64,000 bases of DNA, taken from positions 2,232,001 to 2,296,000 of the forward strand of contig NZ_CP011853.1 of the NCBI RefSeq assembly GCF_001305675.1, read 5' to 3'. Source of the stretch: Gordonia phthalatica. Lineage in GTDB: Bacteria; Actinomycetota; Actinomycetes; Mycobacteriales; Mycobacteriaceae. Below the pieces are notes generated by a model. It worked only from the letters and a program-made list of their open reading frames with translations. It made no database searches and was not told the DNA's origin. The position numbers and the translations under genes were made by a program. The number at the start of each line of letters is the position of its first letter. Position 1 is the first letter of the stretch. Shown one piece after another: positions 1-9,581 of the stretch.

Positions 1-160
1 CGCCGCCGCCAGCTGGGACTCGGTGATCTTCGACCTCGGGACGGACTCGTTGGTCCGCATCCCGATGCTCGAACCGCTCCGCGGCACTCGAGCCCACGTC
101 GGCGACCTGCTCGACACCGCGCAGTCCGCGGCGGAGCTGGTGGACAAGCTGACCTCGTAG
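1..160 (+). CDS. dop: Dop, Pup deamidase/depupylase, C-terminal end only
   Basis: The first 160 bases encode the last 52 residues of a protein cut by the left edge, ending in a TAG stop. The tail contains [10 protein letters not shown] and [11 protein letters not shown], which resemble the C-terminus of actinobacterial Dop. Dop is a glutamine-synthetase-fold enzyme that deamidates Pup ending in Gln and removes Pup from substrates. The next gene is pup, as in mycobacteria. The Pup here already ends in Glu, so Dop should act mainly as a depupylase; that is an inference. Confidence 0.85.
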   Translation, partial: AAASWDSVIFDLGTDSLVRIPMLEPLRGTRAHVGDLLDTAQSAAELVDKLTS

Positions 161-243
161 ACATCCTTGTCGGCGGACGTCGCGGAGTCGTTGCGCAGCA
201 GCGCGACTCGCGGCAGAACCGAACCCCGCGCGCGGCGCGACGG

Positions 244-249
244 TAGGGT
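244..249 (+). promoter_or_regulatory. Candidate -10 box for the pup-prcBA-pafA operon
   Basis: TAGGGT lies 33 nt before the pup ATG and is followed by a short leader ending in AGGAGG. This fits an actinobacterial SigA -10 element. No convincing -35 is visible. Confidence 0.4.
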
Positions 250-281
250 TGAATCACACACTCTCTTCACAGGAGGCGAAC

Positions 282-473
282 ATGGCGCAGGAGCAGACCA
301 AGCGCGGTGGCGGCAGCGACGACGACGATGCCGTCGGCGGTGGCGCTGCCGGTCAGGAACGGCGCGAGAAGCTCACCGGCGAGACCGACGACCTGCTCGA
401 CGAGATCGACGACGTGCTGGAGAAGAACGCCGAAGACTTCGTTCGCGCTTATGTCCAGAAGGGCGGCGAATGA
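282..473 (+). CDS. pup: Pup, prokaryotic ubiquitin-like protein
   Basis: This 63-residue acidic protein has the Pup plan: a disordered Gly/Asp-rich N-terminal half, a helical middle ([14 protein letters not shown]) that binds the Mpa/ARC ATPase, and the C-terminal signature YVQKGGE. Pup is attached through its last residue to substrate lysines and directs them to the proteasome. The last residue is encoded as Glu (GAA), not Gln, so it is ready for PafA without deamidation. The ATG at 282 follows an AGGAGG ribosome site by six bases. The stop overlaps the prcB start (ATGA). Confidence 0.95.
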   Translation: MAQEQTKRGGGSDDDDAVGGGAAGQERREKLTGETDDLLDEIDDVLEKNAEDFVRAYVQKGGE

Positions 474-1321
474 TCGCCGTCCCCGGCGAGGCGGGATCCG
501 GCGGCATCTCGTCGTTCACCGAATATCTCCGTGTCCACGCACCGGAGCGGCTCCCGCACAATCTCATCGGCAACGGAGCCGGGCCGATCAGCGCTGAGCA
601 GATCCCGCACGGCACCACGATCGTGGCCATCAGCTATCCCGGCGGCGTCATCCTCGCCGGCGACCGGCGCGCCACGATGGGCAATCTGATCGCCACGCGC
701 GACGTCCAGAAGGTGTACGTCACCGACGAGTACTCGGCGGCCGGCATCGCAGGCACCGCGGGCATCGCGATCGAGATGGTCCGCCTGTTCACCGTCGAAC
801 TGGAGCACTACGAGAAGATCGAGGGCGTCCAACTGACCCTGGACGGCAAGGTCGCACGACTGGCGTCGATGGTCCGCAGCAACCTCGGGGCCGCCATGCA
901 GGGCCTCGCCGCGATTCCGCTGCTCGTCGGCTTCGACGCCGAGGGCGACCCCGGTGACCGGGGGCGGATCTTCTCCTTCGACGTGGCGGGTTCGCGCCAT
1001 GAGGAGACCGGCGGGTACGAGGCCATCGGTTCCGGCTCGGTGTTCGCCAAGTCGTCGATGAAGAAGCTCTTCCGCAGCACGCTGTCGGCGTCCGAAGCAC
1101 TGAGCGTGGCCGTCGAGGCCCTGTACGACGCCGCCGACGACGACTCCGCCACCGGCGGCCCGGACCTGGTCCGCCGGATCTTCCCGACCGCGGTCCGCGT
1201 GAGCGCCGAGGGTGCCGTCGTGGTCGACGAGCAGGAGATCGCCGACGCGGCCGAGGCCGTCATCGCCCGACGTCGCGCGGCGAGCTCGGAGTCGGCCGAA
1301 GCACCGGGGGAGCAGGCATGA
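470..1321 (+). CDS. prcB: Proteasome subunit beta (20S core, catalytic)
   Basis: This 283-residue protein carries a propeptide of about 48 residues. Cleavage at HG/TTIVA would expose Thr49 as the N-terminal nucleophile. The segment [14 protein letters not shown], with the conserved Asp-Arg, and the later GSGSVFAKS are typical of beta subunits. PrcB forms the two inner rings of the actinobacterial 20S particle with PrcA. Its start overlaps the pup stop and its stop overlaps the prcA start, both as ATGA, so the genes should be translationally coupled. Confidence 0.97.
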   Translation: MIAVPGEAGSGGISSFTEYLRVHAPERLPHNLIGNGAGPISAEQIPHGTTIVAISYPGGVILAGDRRATMGNLIATRDVQKVYVTDEYSAAGIAGTAGIAIEMVRLFTVELEHYEKIEGVQLTLDGKVARLASMVRSNLGAAMQGLAAIPLLVGFDAEGDPGDRGRIFSFDVAGSRHEETGGYEAIGSGSVFAKSSMKKLFRSTLSASEALSVAVEALYDAADDDSATGGPDLVRRIFPTAVRVSAEGAVVVDEQEIADAAEAVIARRRAASSESAEAPGEQA

Positions 1322-2040
1322 CCTTTCCGTATTACGCGAGCGCCGAGCAGATCATGCGCGACCGCTCGGAGCTCGCCCGCAAGGGCATTGCGCGCGGTCG
1401 TTCGGTCGTCGCCCTCACCTACGCCGACGGCGTGCTGTTCGTCGCACACAATCCGTCGAACACGCTCCGCAAGGTCAGCGAGATCTACGACCGCCTCGGC
1501 TTCGCCGCGGTCGGCAAGTACAACGAGTTCGAGAGCCTGCGACGTGCGGGCATCCAGATGGCCGACCTCCGCGGCTACAGCTACGACCGCGCCGACGTCA
1601 CCGGACTGTCCCTGGCCAGCGCCTACGCCAACACTCTCGGCGCCGTGTTCACCGAACAGGCCAAGCCCTACGAGGTGGAACTGTGCGTCGGCGAAGTGGC
1701 CCAGCCCGGACGCACCACCGACTCGCAGCTGTACCGCATCGGCTACGACGGCTCCATCGTCGACGAGAAGTCGTTCATCGTGATGGGCGGAGCCACCGAG
1801 CCGATCAACGCGGCGATGAAGGACTCGTACGAGTCCGGGCTGCCCCTGGCCGCCGCCCTCCGCGTCGCCGTCGCCGCCCTGTCGACTCCCACCGAGACAG
1901 GGAACGGCGACAAGGAGGCCACCGCGGTGGCGCTGACCGCCGCCGACGTCGAGGTGGCCGTCCTCGACCGCAATCGCCCGCGGCGAGCGTTCAAGCGCAT
2001 CCGGCGCGACGACGTCACCGCCTACCTCGAAGAGGAGTGA
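1318..2040 (+). CDS. prcA: Proteasome subunit alpha (20S core, gating ring)
   Basis: This 240-residue alpha subunit begins [20 protein letters not shown], which is the gate-forming N-terminus and H0 helix seen in mycobacterial PrcA. It continues with the [20 protein letters not shown] strand and has no catalytic threonine. It forms the outer rings of the 20S core and docks the Mpa/ARC ATPase. It starts inside the prcB stop and is followed four bases later by pafA. Confidence 0.97.
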   Translation: MTFPYYASAEQIMRDRSELARKGIARGRSVVALTYADGVLFVAHNPSNTLRKVSEIYDRLGFAAVGKYNEFESLRRAGIQMADLRGYSYDRADVTGLSLASAYANTLGAVFTEQAKPYEVELCVGEVAQPGRTTDSQLYRIGYDGSIVDEKSFIVMGGATEPINAAMKDSYESGLPLAAALRVAVAALSTPTETGNGDKEATAVALTAADVEVAVLDRNRPRRAFKRIRRDDVTAYLEEE

Positions 2041-2044
2041 CCCA

Positions 2045-3403
2045 GTGGAACGCCGCATCATGGGCATCGAGACCGAGTACGGGGTCACCTGCACCTTTCA
2101 GGGGCAGCGCCGCCTGAGCCCGGACGAGGTGGCTCGCTACCTGTTCCGTCGCGTCGTCGCGTGGGGCCGGTCGTCGAACGTCTTCCTCACCAACGGCGCC
2201 CGCCTGTATCTGGACGTCGGCTCGCACCCCGAGTACGCGACCGCCGAGTGCGACTCCGTGCGTCAGCTCATCACCCACGACCGGGCCGGTGAGCAGATCC
2301 TCGAGGAACTGCTCGTCGACGCCGAGGAGCGGCTGGTCACCGAGGGCATCGGCGGCGACATCTACCTGTTCAAGAACAACACCGACTCCGCGGGCAACTC
2401 CTACGGCTGCCACGAGAACTACCTGGTCAGCCGGGTCGGGGAGTTCGGTCGCGTCTCCGATGTCCTGTTGCCGTTCCTGGTGACCCGGCAGCTCATCTGC
2501 GGTGCGGGCAAGGTCCTGACCGTCGGCCACGAGGCGAAGTACTGCCTGTCGCAGCGCGCCGACCACATCTGGGAGGGCGTCTCCTCGGCGACCACCCGAT
2601 CGCGACCGATCATCAACACGCGCGACGAACCGCACGCCGACGCCGAGAAGTACCGCCGCCTGCACGTGATCGTCGGCGACTCCAACATGTCCGAGACCAC
2701 GACGATGCTCAAAGTCGGATCGGCGCTGCTGGTGTTGGAGATGATCGAGTCGGGGATCTCGTTCCACGACTTCGCGCTCGATAACCCGATCCGCGCCATC
2801 CGCGACATCAGCCACGATCCGACCGGTCGCCGCGAGATCCGCCTGGCGGGCGGTCGGACCACCACGGCCCTCGCCGTGCAGCGCGAGTATCACGCGCGGG
2901 CCGTGAAGCACCTCGCCAACCGGACGCCCGACGAGACGATGGATCGCGTCGTCGACCTGTGGGGCCGGGTCCTGGACGCCGTCGAGGACGACGACTTCAG
3001 CGCTGTCGACACCGAGATCGACTGGGTCATCAAGCGCAAGCTGATCCAGCGGTACCAGGACAAGTACTCGTGGGATCTCACCGCGCCGAAGATCGCACAG
3101 CTCGACCTCGCCTACCACGACATTCGCCGCGGTCGGGGCGTCTTCGACCTCCTGGCTCGCAAGGGACTGGCGGCCCGGGTCACCACCGACGAGGAGATCG
3201 ACGCGGCCACCTCGGTTCCTCCGCAGACCACGCGGGCCAAACTGCGCGGGGAGTTCATCAGCGCCGCGCAGAAGGCGAATCGCGACTTCACCGTCGACTG
3301 GGTGCATCTGAAGGTCAACGACCAGGCCCAGCGGAACGTCCTCTGCAAGGATCCGTTCCGGAACGTGGACGAGCGCGTCGAACGGTTGATCGCGTCGCTA
3401 TGA
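2045..3403 (+). CDS. pafA: PafA, Pup-protein ligase
   Basis: This 452-residue ligase matches the length of M. tuberculosis PafA. It belongs to the carboxylate-amine ligase/glutamine-synthetase fold and uses ATP to join the gamma-carboxylate of the Pup C-terminal Glu to substrate lysines. The N-terminal [14 protein letters not shown] contains the acidic metal/ATP-binding residues. The [20 protein letters not shown] segment holds further active-site residues. It starts with GTG four bases after prcA. Mpa itself is not in this window. Confidence 0.97.
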   Translation: MERRIMGIETEYGVTCTFQGQRRLSPDEVARYLFRRVVAWGRSSNVFLTNGARLYLDVGSHPEYATAECDSVRQLITHDRAGEQILEELLVDAEERLVTEGIGGDIYLFKNNTDSAGNSYGCHENYLVSRVGEFGRVSDVLLPFLVTRQLICGAGKVLTVGHEAKYCLSQRADHIWEGVSSATTRSRPIINTRDEPHADAEKYRRLHVIVGDSNMSETTTMLKVGSALLVLEMIESGISFHDFALDNPIRAIRDISHDPTGRREIRLAGGRTTTALAVQREYHARAVKHLANRTPDETMDRVVDLWGRVLDAVEDDDFSAVDTEIDWVIKRKLIQRYQDKYSWDLTAPKIAQLDLAYHDIRRGRGVFDLLARKGLAARVTTDEEIDAATSVPPQTTRAKLRGEFISAAQKANRDFTVDWVHLKVNDQAQRNVLCKDPFRNVDERVERLIASL

Positions 3404-3424
3404 GACGCGCCACTGCCTAACCCT

Positions 3425-3430
3425 TACAGT
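3425..3430 (+). promoter_or_regulatory. -10 box of pafB, predicted leaderless start
   Basis: TACAGT ends six bases before the GTG of pafB. There is no Shine-Dalgarno sequence between them, so transcription should begin at or next to the start codon. This gives pafBC its own promoter after pafA. Confidence 0.55.
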
Positions 3431-3436
3431 GGTCTC

Positions 3437-4420
3437 GTGACTTCGAAGAGCGAGCGGATCGTCAATCTGGTCGTCTGCCTGATGTCGGCCAGACAGTACG
3501 TGACCGCGACCTACCTGCGTCAGAACGTCGTGGGCTACACCGACACCGGCAAGTCGGAAGAGTCTTTCAAGCGGATGCTCGAACGCGACAAGGCCGACCT
3601 GCGGGAGATGGGCATCCCCATCGAGACCGGTCGCAACCCCGACGGTTCGGAGGGCTATCGGATCGACCCGGAGCAGTACTCCCTGCCCGACATCACCCTC
3701 GATCGATCGGAGGCCGCGGCGGTCGCCGCAGCGGCCGCGGTGTGGCACGAGCCGTCCGTGGCCGCGGTCTTCCAGACCGCCGTCCTGAAACTGCAGGCCG
3801 CAGGCATCGACGTGGCCACCGACGACGAGATCGGCGTGACCCACGGCGGCTCGCGACGATCCCTCGGCGACGAGTTGGCGATCACGGCGCTGCTGTCGGC
3901 GATCGACGCCGGCCGCCCCGTCACGTTCATGCACCGCACCACCCGCGGCACCCGCGCGCGGACCCTGGAACCGTGGGGGATCGTCACCGACGGCGGACGC
4001 TGGTACGTCGCAGGCCACGACCGCGACCGGGACGCGACGCGCACCTTCCGCATCTCGCGCGTGTTCGACGTCAAGGCCTTCGGCGACGCCGGCGCCGTGA
4101 CGGTGCCTGCCGACGCCGACGTCCGGCAGATCGTCGCGGACGCGGTGGCCCAGGACGACGCCGCCCCGGGCACGGTGGCCCGGGTGTGGGTGGCCGCCGG
4201 ACGAGCGCACGGCCTCCGCCGGATCGCCACGTCTGCGACGCCGCATCGTCTCGGCGACGACGCCGGGGACCTGCTCTCGATCGACGTGCGCTCCCGGTCG
4301 GGACTGCGACGGCTCATCCTCGGTGCCGGCGCGGACGCGGTCGTCCTCGAGCCCGCCGATCTGCGCGCCGACGTGATCGCCGACCTCGACCGACTCATCG
4401 CCCAGGGGGTGACCGCATGA
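3437..4420 (+). CDS. pafB: PafB, WYL-domain transcriptional regulator of the DNA damage response
   Basis: This 327-residue protein has an N-terminal winged helix (about residues 1-75; KSERIVNLVVCLM) and a central WYL domain around GGRWYVAGHDRDR, followed by a WCX extension. In mycobacteria PafB and PafC form a heterodimer that activates the LexA/RecA-independent DNA damage regulon. Despite the name they are not needed for pupylation. The GTG start is supported by the leaderless -10 box and by the next in-frame residues matching the HTH. Its stop overlaps pafC (ATGA). Confidence 0.93.
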   Translation: MTSKSERIVNLVVCLMSARQYVTATYLRQNVVGYTDTGKSEESFKRMLERDKADLREMGIPIETGRNPDGSEGYRIDPEQYSLPDITLDRSEAAAVAAAAAVWHEPSVAAVFQTAVLKLQAAGIDVATDDEIGVTHGGSRRSLGDELAITALLSAIDAGRPVTFMHRTTRGTRARTLEPWGIVTDGGRWYVAGHDRDRDATRTFRISRVFDVKAFGDAGAVTVPADADVRQIVADAVAQDDAAPGTVARVWVAAGRAHGLRRIATSATPHRLGDDAGDLLSIDVRSRSGLRRLILGAGADAVVLEPADLRADVIADLDRLIAQGVTA

Positions 4421-5385
4421 CCAGCGCAGCACCGTCGCGCATCTCCCGTCTGCTGGCCATGGTTCCGTACTTCGAGGCCCGGCCCGGGATCAAACTCGCC
4501 ACGGCCGCCCGCGATCTGGGCGTCACCGAGAAGACGCTGACCGCCGACCTCAACCAGTTGATCGTGTGCGGTCTCCCCGGATACGGGCCGGAGCACCTGA
4601 TCGACATCCAGTTCTGGGACGGCTACGTCAGCGTGCAGTTCGCGGCGGGCACCGACCGTCCGCTGCGCCTGACCGGTCCCGAGGCCAACATTCTGCTGAT
4701 GGCGCTCAACATGGTTCTGGAGACCCGCGGAGCAGGCGACGCGGGAGCCGTCCGCAGTGCCATCGCCAAGATCGAGGAGGCGATGGGCGCCACCTACCGG
4801 GCGGTCACCGCAGGCTCCGACGTCGAAATCCCGGAGGATCGGCCCGTCGACGGAGTGATCCGCGACGCCGTCGAATCGCGTCACGCGCTCCACCTGACCT
4901 ATTACACGGCCAGCCGCGACGAGGTCACCGAACGCGTCGTCGACCCGATCCGAATCAAGGCCGTGGACGGACACAGTTACTTGGAGGCCTGGTGCCGGTC
5001 CTCGGGGGGCACCCGCCTGTTCCGGTTCGACCGCGTCGAGACCGCGGAGGCACTGGCCGAAGCGGCTGCACCGCCGGCCGACGCCGCGACACCCGTCGAT
5101 CCGGTCGACTTCGGCGTCCTCACCGGAGAACTGCCCGCAGCGCACATCGAGATCGATCTCGACTGCCTCTGGCTGCTCGAGTACTACGCCGCCGAACCAG
5201 ACGAGGAACTCACCGAGGAGTGGACCGGGCCGATCACCGCCACCATCCGCTATGGCTCGCCGCAGTGGCTGGCGCGTTTCCTGCTCGGTTTCGGCGGCCG
5301 CGTCCGGTTGCTGAGCACCGTTGAGGGCGTGCCGTCCCTGATCGCCGAGTCGGCGCGAGCGGCACGCGACCGGTATCGTGCCTGA
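4417..5385 (+). CDS. pafC: PafC, WYL-domain partner of PafB
   Basis: This 322-residue paralogue of PafB starts within the pafB stop. It has an N-terminal winged helix (SRISRLLAMVPYFEARPG, DLGVTEKTLTADL) and a WYL core with the variant DGHSYLEAWCRS. It continues with the C-terminal WCX module (AHIEIDLDCLWLLEYY). Overlapping start and stop codons fit equimolar production of the PafBC heterodimer. Confidence 0.92.
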   Translation: MTSAAPSRISRLLAMVPYFEARPGIKLATAARDLGVTEKTLTADLNQLIVCGLPGYGPEHLIDIQFWDGYVSVQFAAGTDRPLRLTGPEANILLMALNMVLETRGAGDAGAVRSAIAKIEEAMGATYRAVTAGSDVEIPEDRPVDGVIRDAVESRHALHLTYYTASRDEVTERVVDPIRIKAVDGHSYLEAWCRSSGGTRLFRFDRVETAEALAEAAAPPADAATPVDPVDFGVLTGELPAAHIEIDLDCLWLLEYYAAEPDEELTEEWTGPITATIRYGSPQWLARFLLGFGGRVRLLSTVEGVPSLIAESARAARDRYRA

Positions 5386-5402
5386 CGTCGCAGTTCCGCG
5401 CG

Positions 5403-5431
5403 TGTCGATCCGGCCCACGGTTCGGTAGACT
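5403..5431 (+). promoter_or_regulatory. Candidate promoter of tatA
   Basis: TGTCGA (5403-5408) and TAGACT (5426-5431) are separated by 17 bases. They precede the tatA ATG by about 45 bases with a leader ending GAAGGG. The -10 is good and the -35 partial. Confidence 0.45.
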
Positions 5432-5476
5432 CGGCGTTGTTCTACGTTACTGACTTTCGTGTGAAGGGTTTTCATT

Positions 5477-5746
5477 ATGGGTGCGATGTCGGCATGGCAC
5501 TGGGCAGTGGTCTTGCTTGTTCTGGTGCTGCTGTTCGGCTCGGCGAAGCTCCCGGCAGCGGCGCGCGGCCTCGGTCGCTCGCTGCGCATCTTCAAGTCGG
5601 AGATGCAGGAGATGCAGAGCGACGGCAAGCAGGCGGAGCCCGGTGACGCCGCTCGCGAACTCCCGGCCTCCGAGCAGAACCCGACCGTGCAGAACCCGGC
5701 GGCGTCGACGAATCCGGTGACCCCGCCGGACAAGAAGACTGCGTAA
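5477..5746 (+). CDS. tatA: TatA, twin-arginine translocase subunit
   Basis: This 89-residue protein has one N-terminal membrane helix (WHWAVVLLVLVLLFGSAKLP), then an amphipathic helix with the FGSAKLP..ARGLGRSLR motif, and a polar disordered tail. TatA oligomerises to form the pore that exports folded proteins with TatC. tatC follows after 15 bases. The gene order pafBC-tatAC-helY is the same as in M. tuberculosis. Confidence 0.95.
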   Translation: MGAMSAWHWAVVLLVLVLLFGSAKLPAAARGLGRSLRIFKSEMQEMQSDGKQAEPGDAARELPASEQNPTVQNPAASTNPVTPPDKKTA

Positions 5747-5761
5747 CCGCGCACCCGACGA

Positions 5762-6769
5762 GTGCGCAAGCGACTCTCCCTCGGCCGATTCGACCCGCGT
5801 AACCGACGCAGCAAGGTCAATCCGGACGGCTCGATGCCGTTGGCCGAGCATCTTTACGAGCTTCGGAATCGGCTGGTCATCTCCATGCTCGCGATCGTCG
5901 TCACGACGATCATCGGGTTCTTCTGGTACAGCTACAGCGTCTGGCGGATCGAATCGCTGGGCGAGCTGCTCCGACAGCCGTACTGCGACCTGCCGGCCAG
6001 CACCCGCGCCACGCTGACTCCCGACGGGGAGTGCCGCCTCCTCGCGACCGGACCGTTCGACCAGTTCATGCTGCGCCTGCAGGTCGGTCTCACCGCGGGC
6101 GTCGTCCTCGCGTGCCCGGTCTGGCTGTTGCAGATCTGGCGGTTCATCACGCCTGGTCTGCACAAGAACGAACGCCGATACGCCACCGCCTTCGTGACCG
6201 CGGCCAGCATCCTGTTCGTCACCGGCGCCGTCCTCGCGTACCTGGTGATCGCGAAGGCCTTCGAGTTCCTCCTGACCGTCGGCAACGACGTGCAGGTCAC
6301 GGCGCTGACCGGCGATCAGTACTTCGGATTCCTGCTGCACGTCCTCATCCTGTTCGGCATCAGCTTCGAGTTGCCGCTCCTGATCATCGCGCTCAACATG
6401 GTGGGCGTCCTCACCTACGAGCGACTCAAGAAGTGGCGACGGGGCCTGATCTTCGTGATGTTCGTCTTCGCTGCCATCGTCACCCCCGGGCAGGATCCCT
6501 TCACCATGCTGGCCCTCGCCTTGGCGCTCACGGTGCTGCTCGAATTGGCGATCCAGGTCTCGCGCGTCCACGACAAGCGCAAGGCCAAGAGGAACCCCGA
6601 TTGGATGGACATCTCCGACGACGAGGCCTCCCCGCTGCCGAAGTCCGACGGACTCGACGGGATCGACGGGGTCGGCAGCCCCGCACCGGTGGAGCGCGCC
6701 CGCCCCGTCGGCGCCACGTCGGAACGGAAACCCATTCGGACCGACGGCGCATTCGATGACATCCTGTAG
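5762..6769 (+). CDS. tatC: TatC, twin-arginine translocase receptor subunit
   Basis: This 335-residue protein has about six membrane helices. It carries the TatC signature near the N-terminus ([19 protein letters not shown]), which includes the conserved Glu that binds the twin-arginine signal peptide. The [18 protein letters not shown] segment is the conserved cytoplasmic loop. The hydrophilic C-terminal tail of about 65 residues is longer than in most TatC proteins. The start is GTG. HelY begins three bases after the stop. Confidence 0.95.
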   Translation: MRKRLSLGRFDPRNRRSKVNPDGSMPLAEHLYELRNRLVISMLAIVVTTIIGFFWYSYSVWRIESLGELLRQPYCDLPASTRATLTPDGECRLLATGPFDQFMLRLQVGLTAGVVLACPVWLLQIWRFITPGLHKNERRYATAFVTAASILFVTGAVLAYLVIAKAFEFLLTVGNDVQVTALTGDQYFGFLLHVLILFGISFELPLLIIALNMVGVLTYERLKKWRRGLIFVMFVFAAIVTPGQDPFTMLALALALTVLLELAIQVSRVHDKRKAKRNPDWMDISDDEASPLPKSDGLDGIDGVGSPAPVERARPVGATSERKPIRTDGAFDDIL

Positions 6770-6772
6770 GCG

Positions 6773-9517
6773 ATGACCACCGACGACCTCGACCGACCCG
6801 GCCCGCAGCTCACAGCGTTCAGCGACCGGATCGGCTTCACCCTCGATCCCTTCCAACAGCAGGCGTGTGCCGCCCTCGAGACGGGGCGGGGCGTCCTCGT
6901 GTGCGCCCCGACCGGAGCGGGCAAGACGATCGTCGGCGAGTTCGCCGTCCACCTCGCACTGGCCCACGGCACCAAGTGCTTCTACACGACGCCCATCAAG
7001 GCCCTCAGCAATCAGAAGTTCCACGACCTCGCCGAAGCGCACGGCGCCGAGAACGTCGGCCTCCTGACCGGTGACAATTCGATCAACTCGTCGGCGCCGG
7101 TGGTCGTGATGACCACCGAAGTCCTTCGCAACATGCTCTACGCGGAGTCCTCGACGCTCCGCGGACTCTCGCACGTGGTGATGGACGAGGTGCATTTCCT
7201 GGCCGACCGCTTCCGCGGCGCGGTCTGGGAGGAGGTGATCCTCGGGCTGGACCCCTCGGTCCACGTCGTGAGTCTGTCGGCGACCGTCAGCAACGCCGAG
7301 GAGTTCGGCGACTGGATCACCACGGTCCGCGGCGACACCGCCGTCATCGTCGACGAGACCCGGCCGGTTCCGCTGCACCAGCACATGCTGGTGGGGAAGC
7401 GGATGTTCGGTCTCTTCGACCGCAAGCATCCCAAACAGGTGAATCCCGAACTCACTCGTTACATCAAGCACCGGATGCTCTCCGACGACGCCGTCGGGAA
7501 CTACCGCGAACGCCTGGCGCGCGAACGTCGGCGCGGCGGAACCGGGATCTCGCGTCCCACGATGGTCCGGCTTCTCGACGAGAACGGTCTGCTGCCCGCA
7601 ATCGCCTTCATCTTCTCCCGCAAGGGGTGCGACGGCGCGCTCGTCCAGTGCCTGCGATCGGATCTCAACCTGCTCGAGCCGCAAGAGGCGGCCACGGTCG
7701 ACGAGATCGTCGAACGGCATCTCCTGGCGCTCTCACCCGGCGACGCCGACGTGCTCGGCGTGGAGGAGTGGCGGGCCGGCCTGCGTCGCGGTTTCGCCGC
7801 GCACCACGCCGGGCTGCTCCCGATGTTCCGACAGGCCGTCGAGGAACTGTTCGTCGCAGGCCTGGTGAAGGTCGTCTTCGCCACGGAGACCCTCGCCCTG
7901 GGCATCAACATGCCTGCGCGCAGCGTGGTCCTCGAACGGCTGGTGAAGTACAACGGCGAAGCACACGTCGACCTGACACCGGGGGAGTACACGCAGCTCA
8001 CCGGGCGCGCCGGCCGACGCGGCATCGACGTCGAGGGGCACGCGGTGGTCCTGTGGACCCCGGAGGTGATCCCCGACCGAGTCGCAGGCCTCGCCGGTGC
8101 CCGCACCTTCCCGCTGCGGAGCTCGTTCGCGCCCGAGTACAACATGGCGATGAACATGATCGACCGACTGGGGGTGGAGGGGTCGCGCGACCTCCTGCGG
8201 CGGTCGTTCGCGCAGTTCCAGACCGACCGTTCGGTGGTCGGCCAGGCGCGACAGCTCGACCGTGCACGGATGACGATCCGGAAGATCAACTCCGAGCTCG
8301 CCCACGCCACGGAGCGCAAGGGCTTGGAGGCCGACGCGTTCCTCGAGTACGTGACCCTGCGCGACGACATCAAGCAGCGGGAGCGGTCGGCGAAGTTCCT
8401 GCGCCGGATGGAGGCCACCGAGGCGGTGTCCGAGGATCTGCTCGCGCTGAAGTCCGGGCACGTGATCGGCTTGAACACCGGACGGCACCGCGGTCTGGCG
8501 GTGGTGCTGCACGCGGCGACGATCGACCTGGATCCGCGTCCGCTGGTCCTCTGCGAAGACGGGTGGACGGGCCGGGTCGGGGTGCGCGACTTCGTGAACC
8601 CGCCGGAGGTCCTCGGCCACCTGCGGATCCCGAAGTCGGCGAATCGCCGCAGCGCACACGGTCGTCGCGAGATCATCGGCATGCTCCGATCCAGCGGGAT
8701 CGAGCGGCCCACCGGACGCAACACGAAGAAGTCCAAGCAGCCGAGCATGGCCGACCGCCAGTTGCAGGAGCTGAAGACCCGCCTGCGGAAGCATCCGGTG
8801 CACAAGATGAACGGCCTCGACGATCTGCACCGGCTCTCCGAACGGCGGCAGCGACTGCTGCGCGACATCAGCGGACTGGAACGCGCCGTCGACGAGCGGA
8901 CCGCAGCCCTGGAGACCGAGTTCGACGCGATCACCGGCGTCTTGACGGAGCTGTCGTACCTGGAGATCGACGACTCCGGTGAACTGGTCGTGACACCGAC
9001 CGGCTCGGTGCTCCGGAGGATCTATTCGGAGAGCGACCTGGTGGTGGCCGAATGCATCCGGGCCGGGATCTGGGATCGGCTCGCACCGCCGGATCTCGCG
9101 GCCGTGGTGTCGACCATGGTCTACGAGTCACGACGCGACTCGTATGCGGGCGGCGTCGATTCGATGCCGGGCAACAAGGAGTTGCGGGACGCGTTGGTCG
9201 CCACCGTCGAGGTCTGGGAGGCCACCAACGCGATCCAGGATCGCCACGGAGTCGTTCAAACACGCGAACCGGATACCGGATTCTGCGTCGCGATCGGAGC
9301 GTGGGCTGCCGGTCGATCCCTGCGGGAGGCGCTGCTGGCAGCCTCCGAACGTGGTCAACTCCTCTCTCCCGGCGACTTCGTGCGATGGAATCGCCAGGTC
9401 ATCGACCTGTTGGAGCAGGTCCGCGGCAGCGTCGACCCGGATGCGCCGCTCGCGAGTGCCGCACGGCGCGCTGTCAAGGCGGTACGGCGCGGTGTCGTGG
9501 CGTCCGAATTGGATTGA
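6773..9517 (+). CDS. helY: HelY, Ski2-like DEAD/DEAH-box helicase
   Basis: This 914-residue ATP-dependent helicase carries motif I APTGAGKT, motif II as DEVH (VVMDEVHFLADR), motif III SATVSN and motif VI QLTGRAGRRG. These are followed by a Ski2/Mtr4-type C-terminal helical domain. The length matches M. tuberculosis HelY (about 906). Ski2-like helicases unwind RNA or DNA; the exact substrate in Actinobacteria is not settled. It is probably cotranscribed with tatAC, three bases downstream. Confidence 0.93.
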   Translation: MTTDDLDRPGPQLTAFSDRIGFTLDPFQQQACAALETGRGVLVCAPTGAGKTIVGEFAVHLALAHGTKCFYTTPIKALSNQKFHDLAEAHGAENVGLLTGDNSINSSAPVVVMTTEVLRNMLYAESSTLRGLSHVVMDEVHFLADRFRGAVWEEVILGLDPSVHVVSLSATVSNAEEFGDWITTVRGDTAVIVDETRPVPLHQHMLVGKRMFGLFDRKHPKQVNPELTRYIKHRMLSDDAVGNYRERLARERRRGGTGISRPTMVRLLDENGLLPAIAFIFSRKGCDGALVQCLRSDLNLLEPQEAATVDEIVERHLLALSPGDADVLGVEEWRAGLRRGFAAHHAGLLPMFRQAVEELFVAGLVKVVFATETLALGINMPARSVVLERLVKYNGEAHVDLTPGEYTQLTGRAGRRGIDVEGHAVVLWTPEVIPDRVAGLAGARTFPLRSSFAPEYNMAMNMIDRLGVEGSRDLLRRSFAQFQTDRSVVGQARQLDRARMTIRKINSELAHATERKGLEADAFLEYVTLRDDIKQRERSAKFLRRMEATEAVSEDLLALKSGHVIGLNTGRHRGLAVVLHAATIDLDPRPLVLCEDGWTGRVGVRDFVNPPEVLGHLRIPKSANRRSAHGRREIIGMLRSSGIERPTGRNTKKSKQPSMADRQLQELKTRLRKHPVHKMNGLDDLHRLSERRQRLLRDISGLERAVDERTAALETEFDAITGVLTELSYLEIDDSGELVVTPTGSVLRRIYSESDLVVAECIRAGIWDRLAPPDLAAVVSTMVYESRRDSYAGGVDSMPGNKELRDALVATVEVWEATNAIQDRHGVVQTREPDTGFCVAIGAWAAGRSLREALLAASERGQLLSPGDFVRWNRQVIDLLEQVRGSVDPDAPLASAARRAVKAVRRGVVASELD

Positions 9518-9581
9518 GCCTCTGCGGTAACGTGACAACCGCCAGCGCTGAAGGGGCATGCATTGAGGAGGAAGGCGCGAC

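Noticed and set aside
3655..5820. A 721-codon minus-strand frame across pafB, pafC and tatA
   Set aside because: It shows no recognisable domain and spans three well-supported + strand genes.
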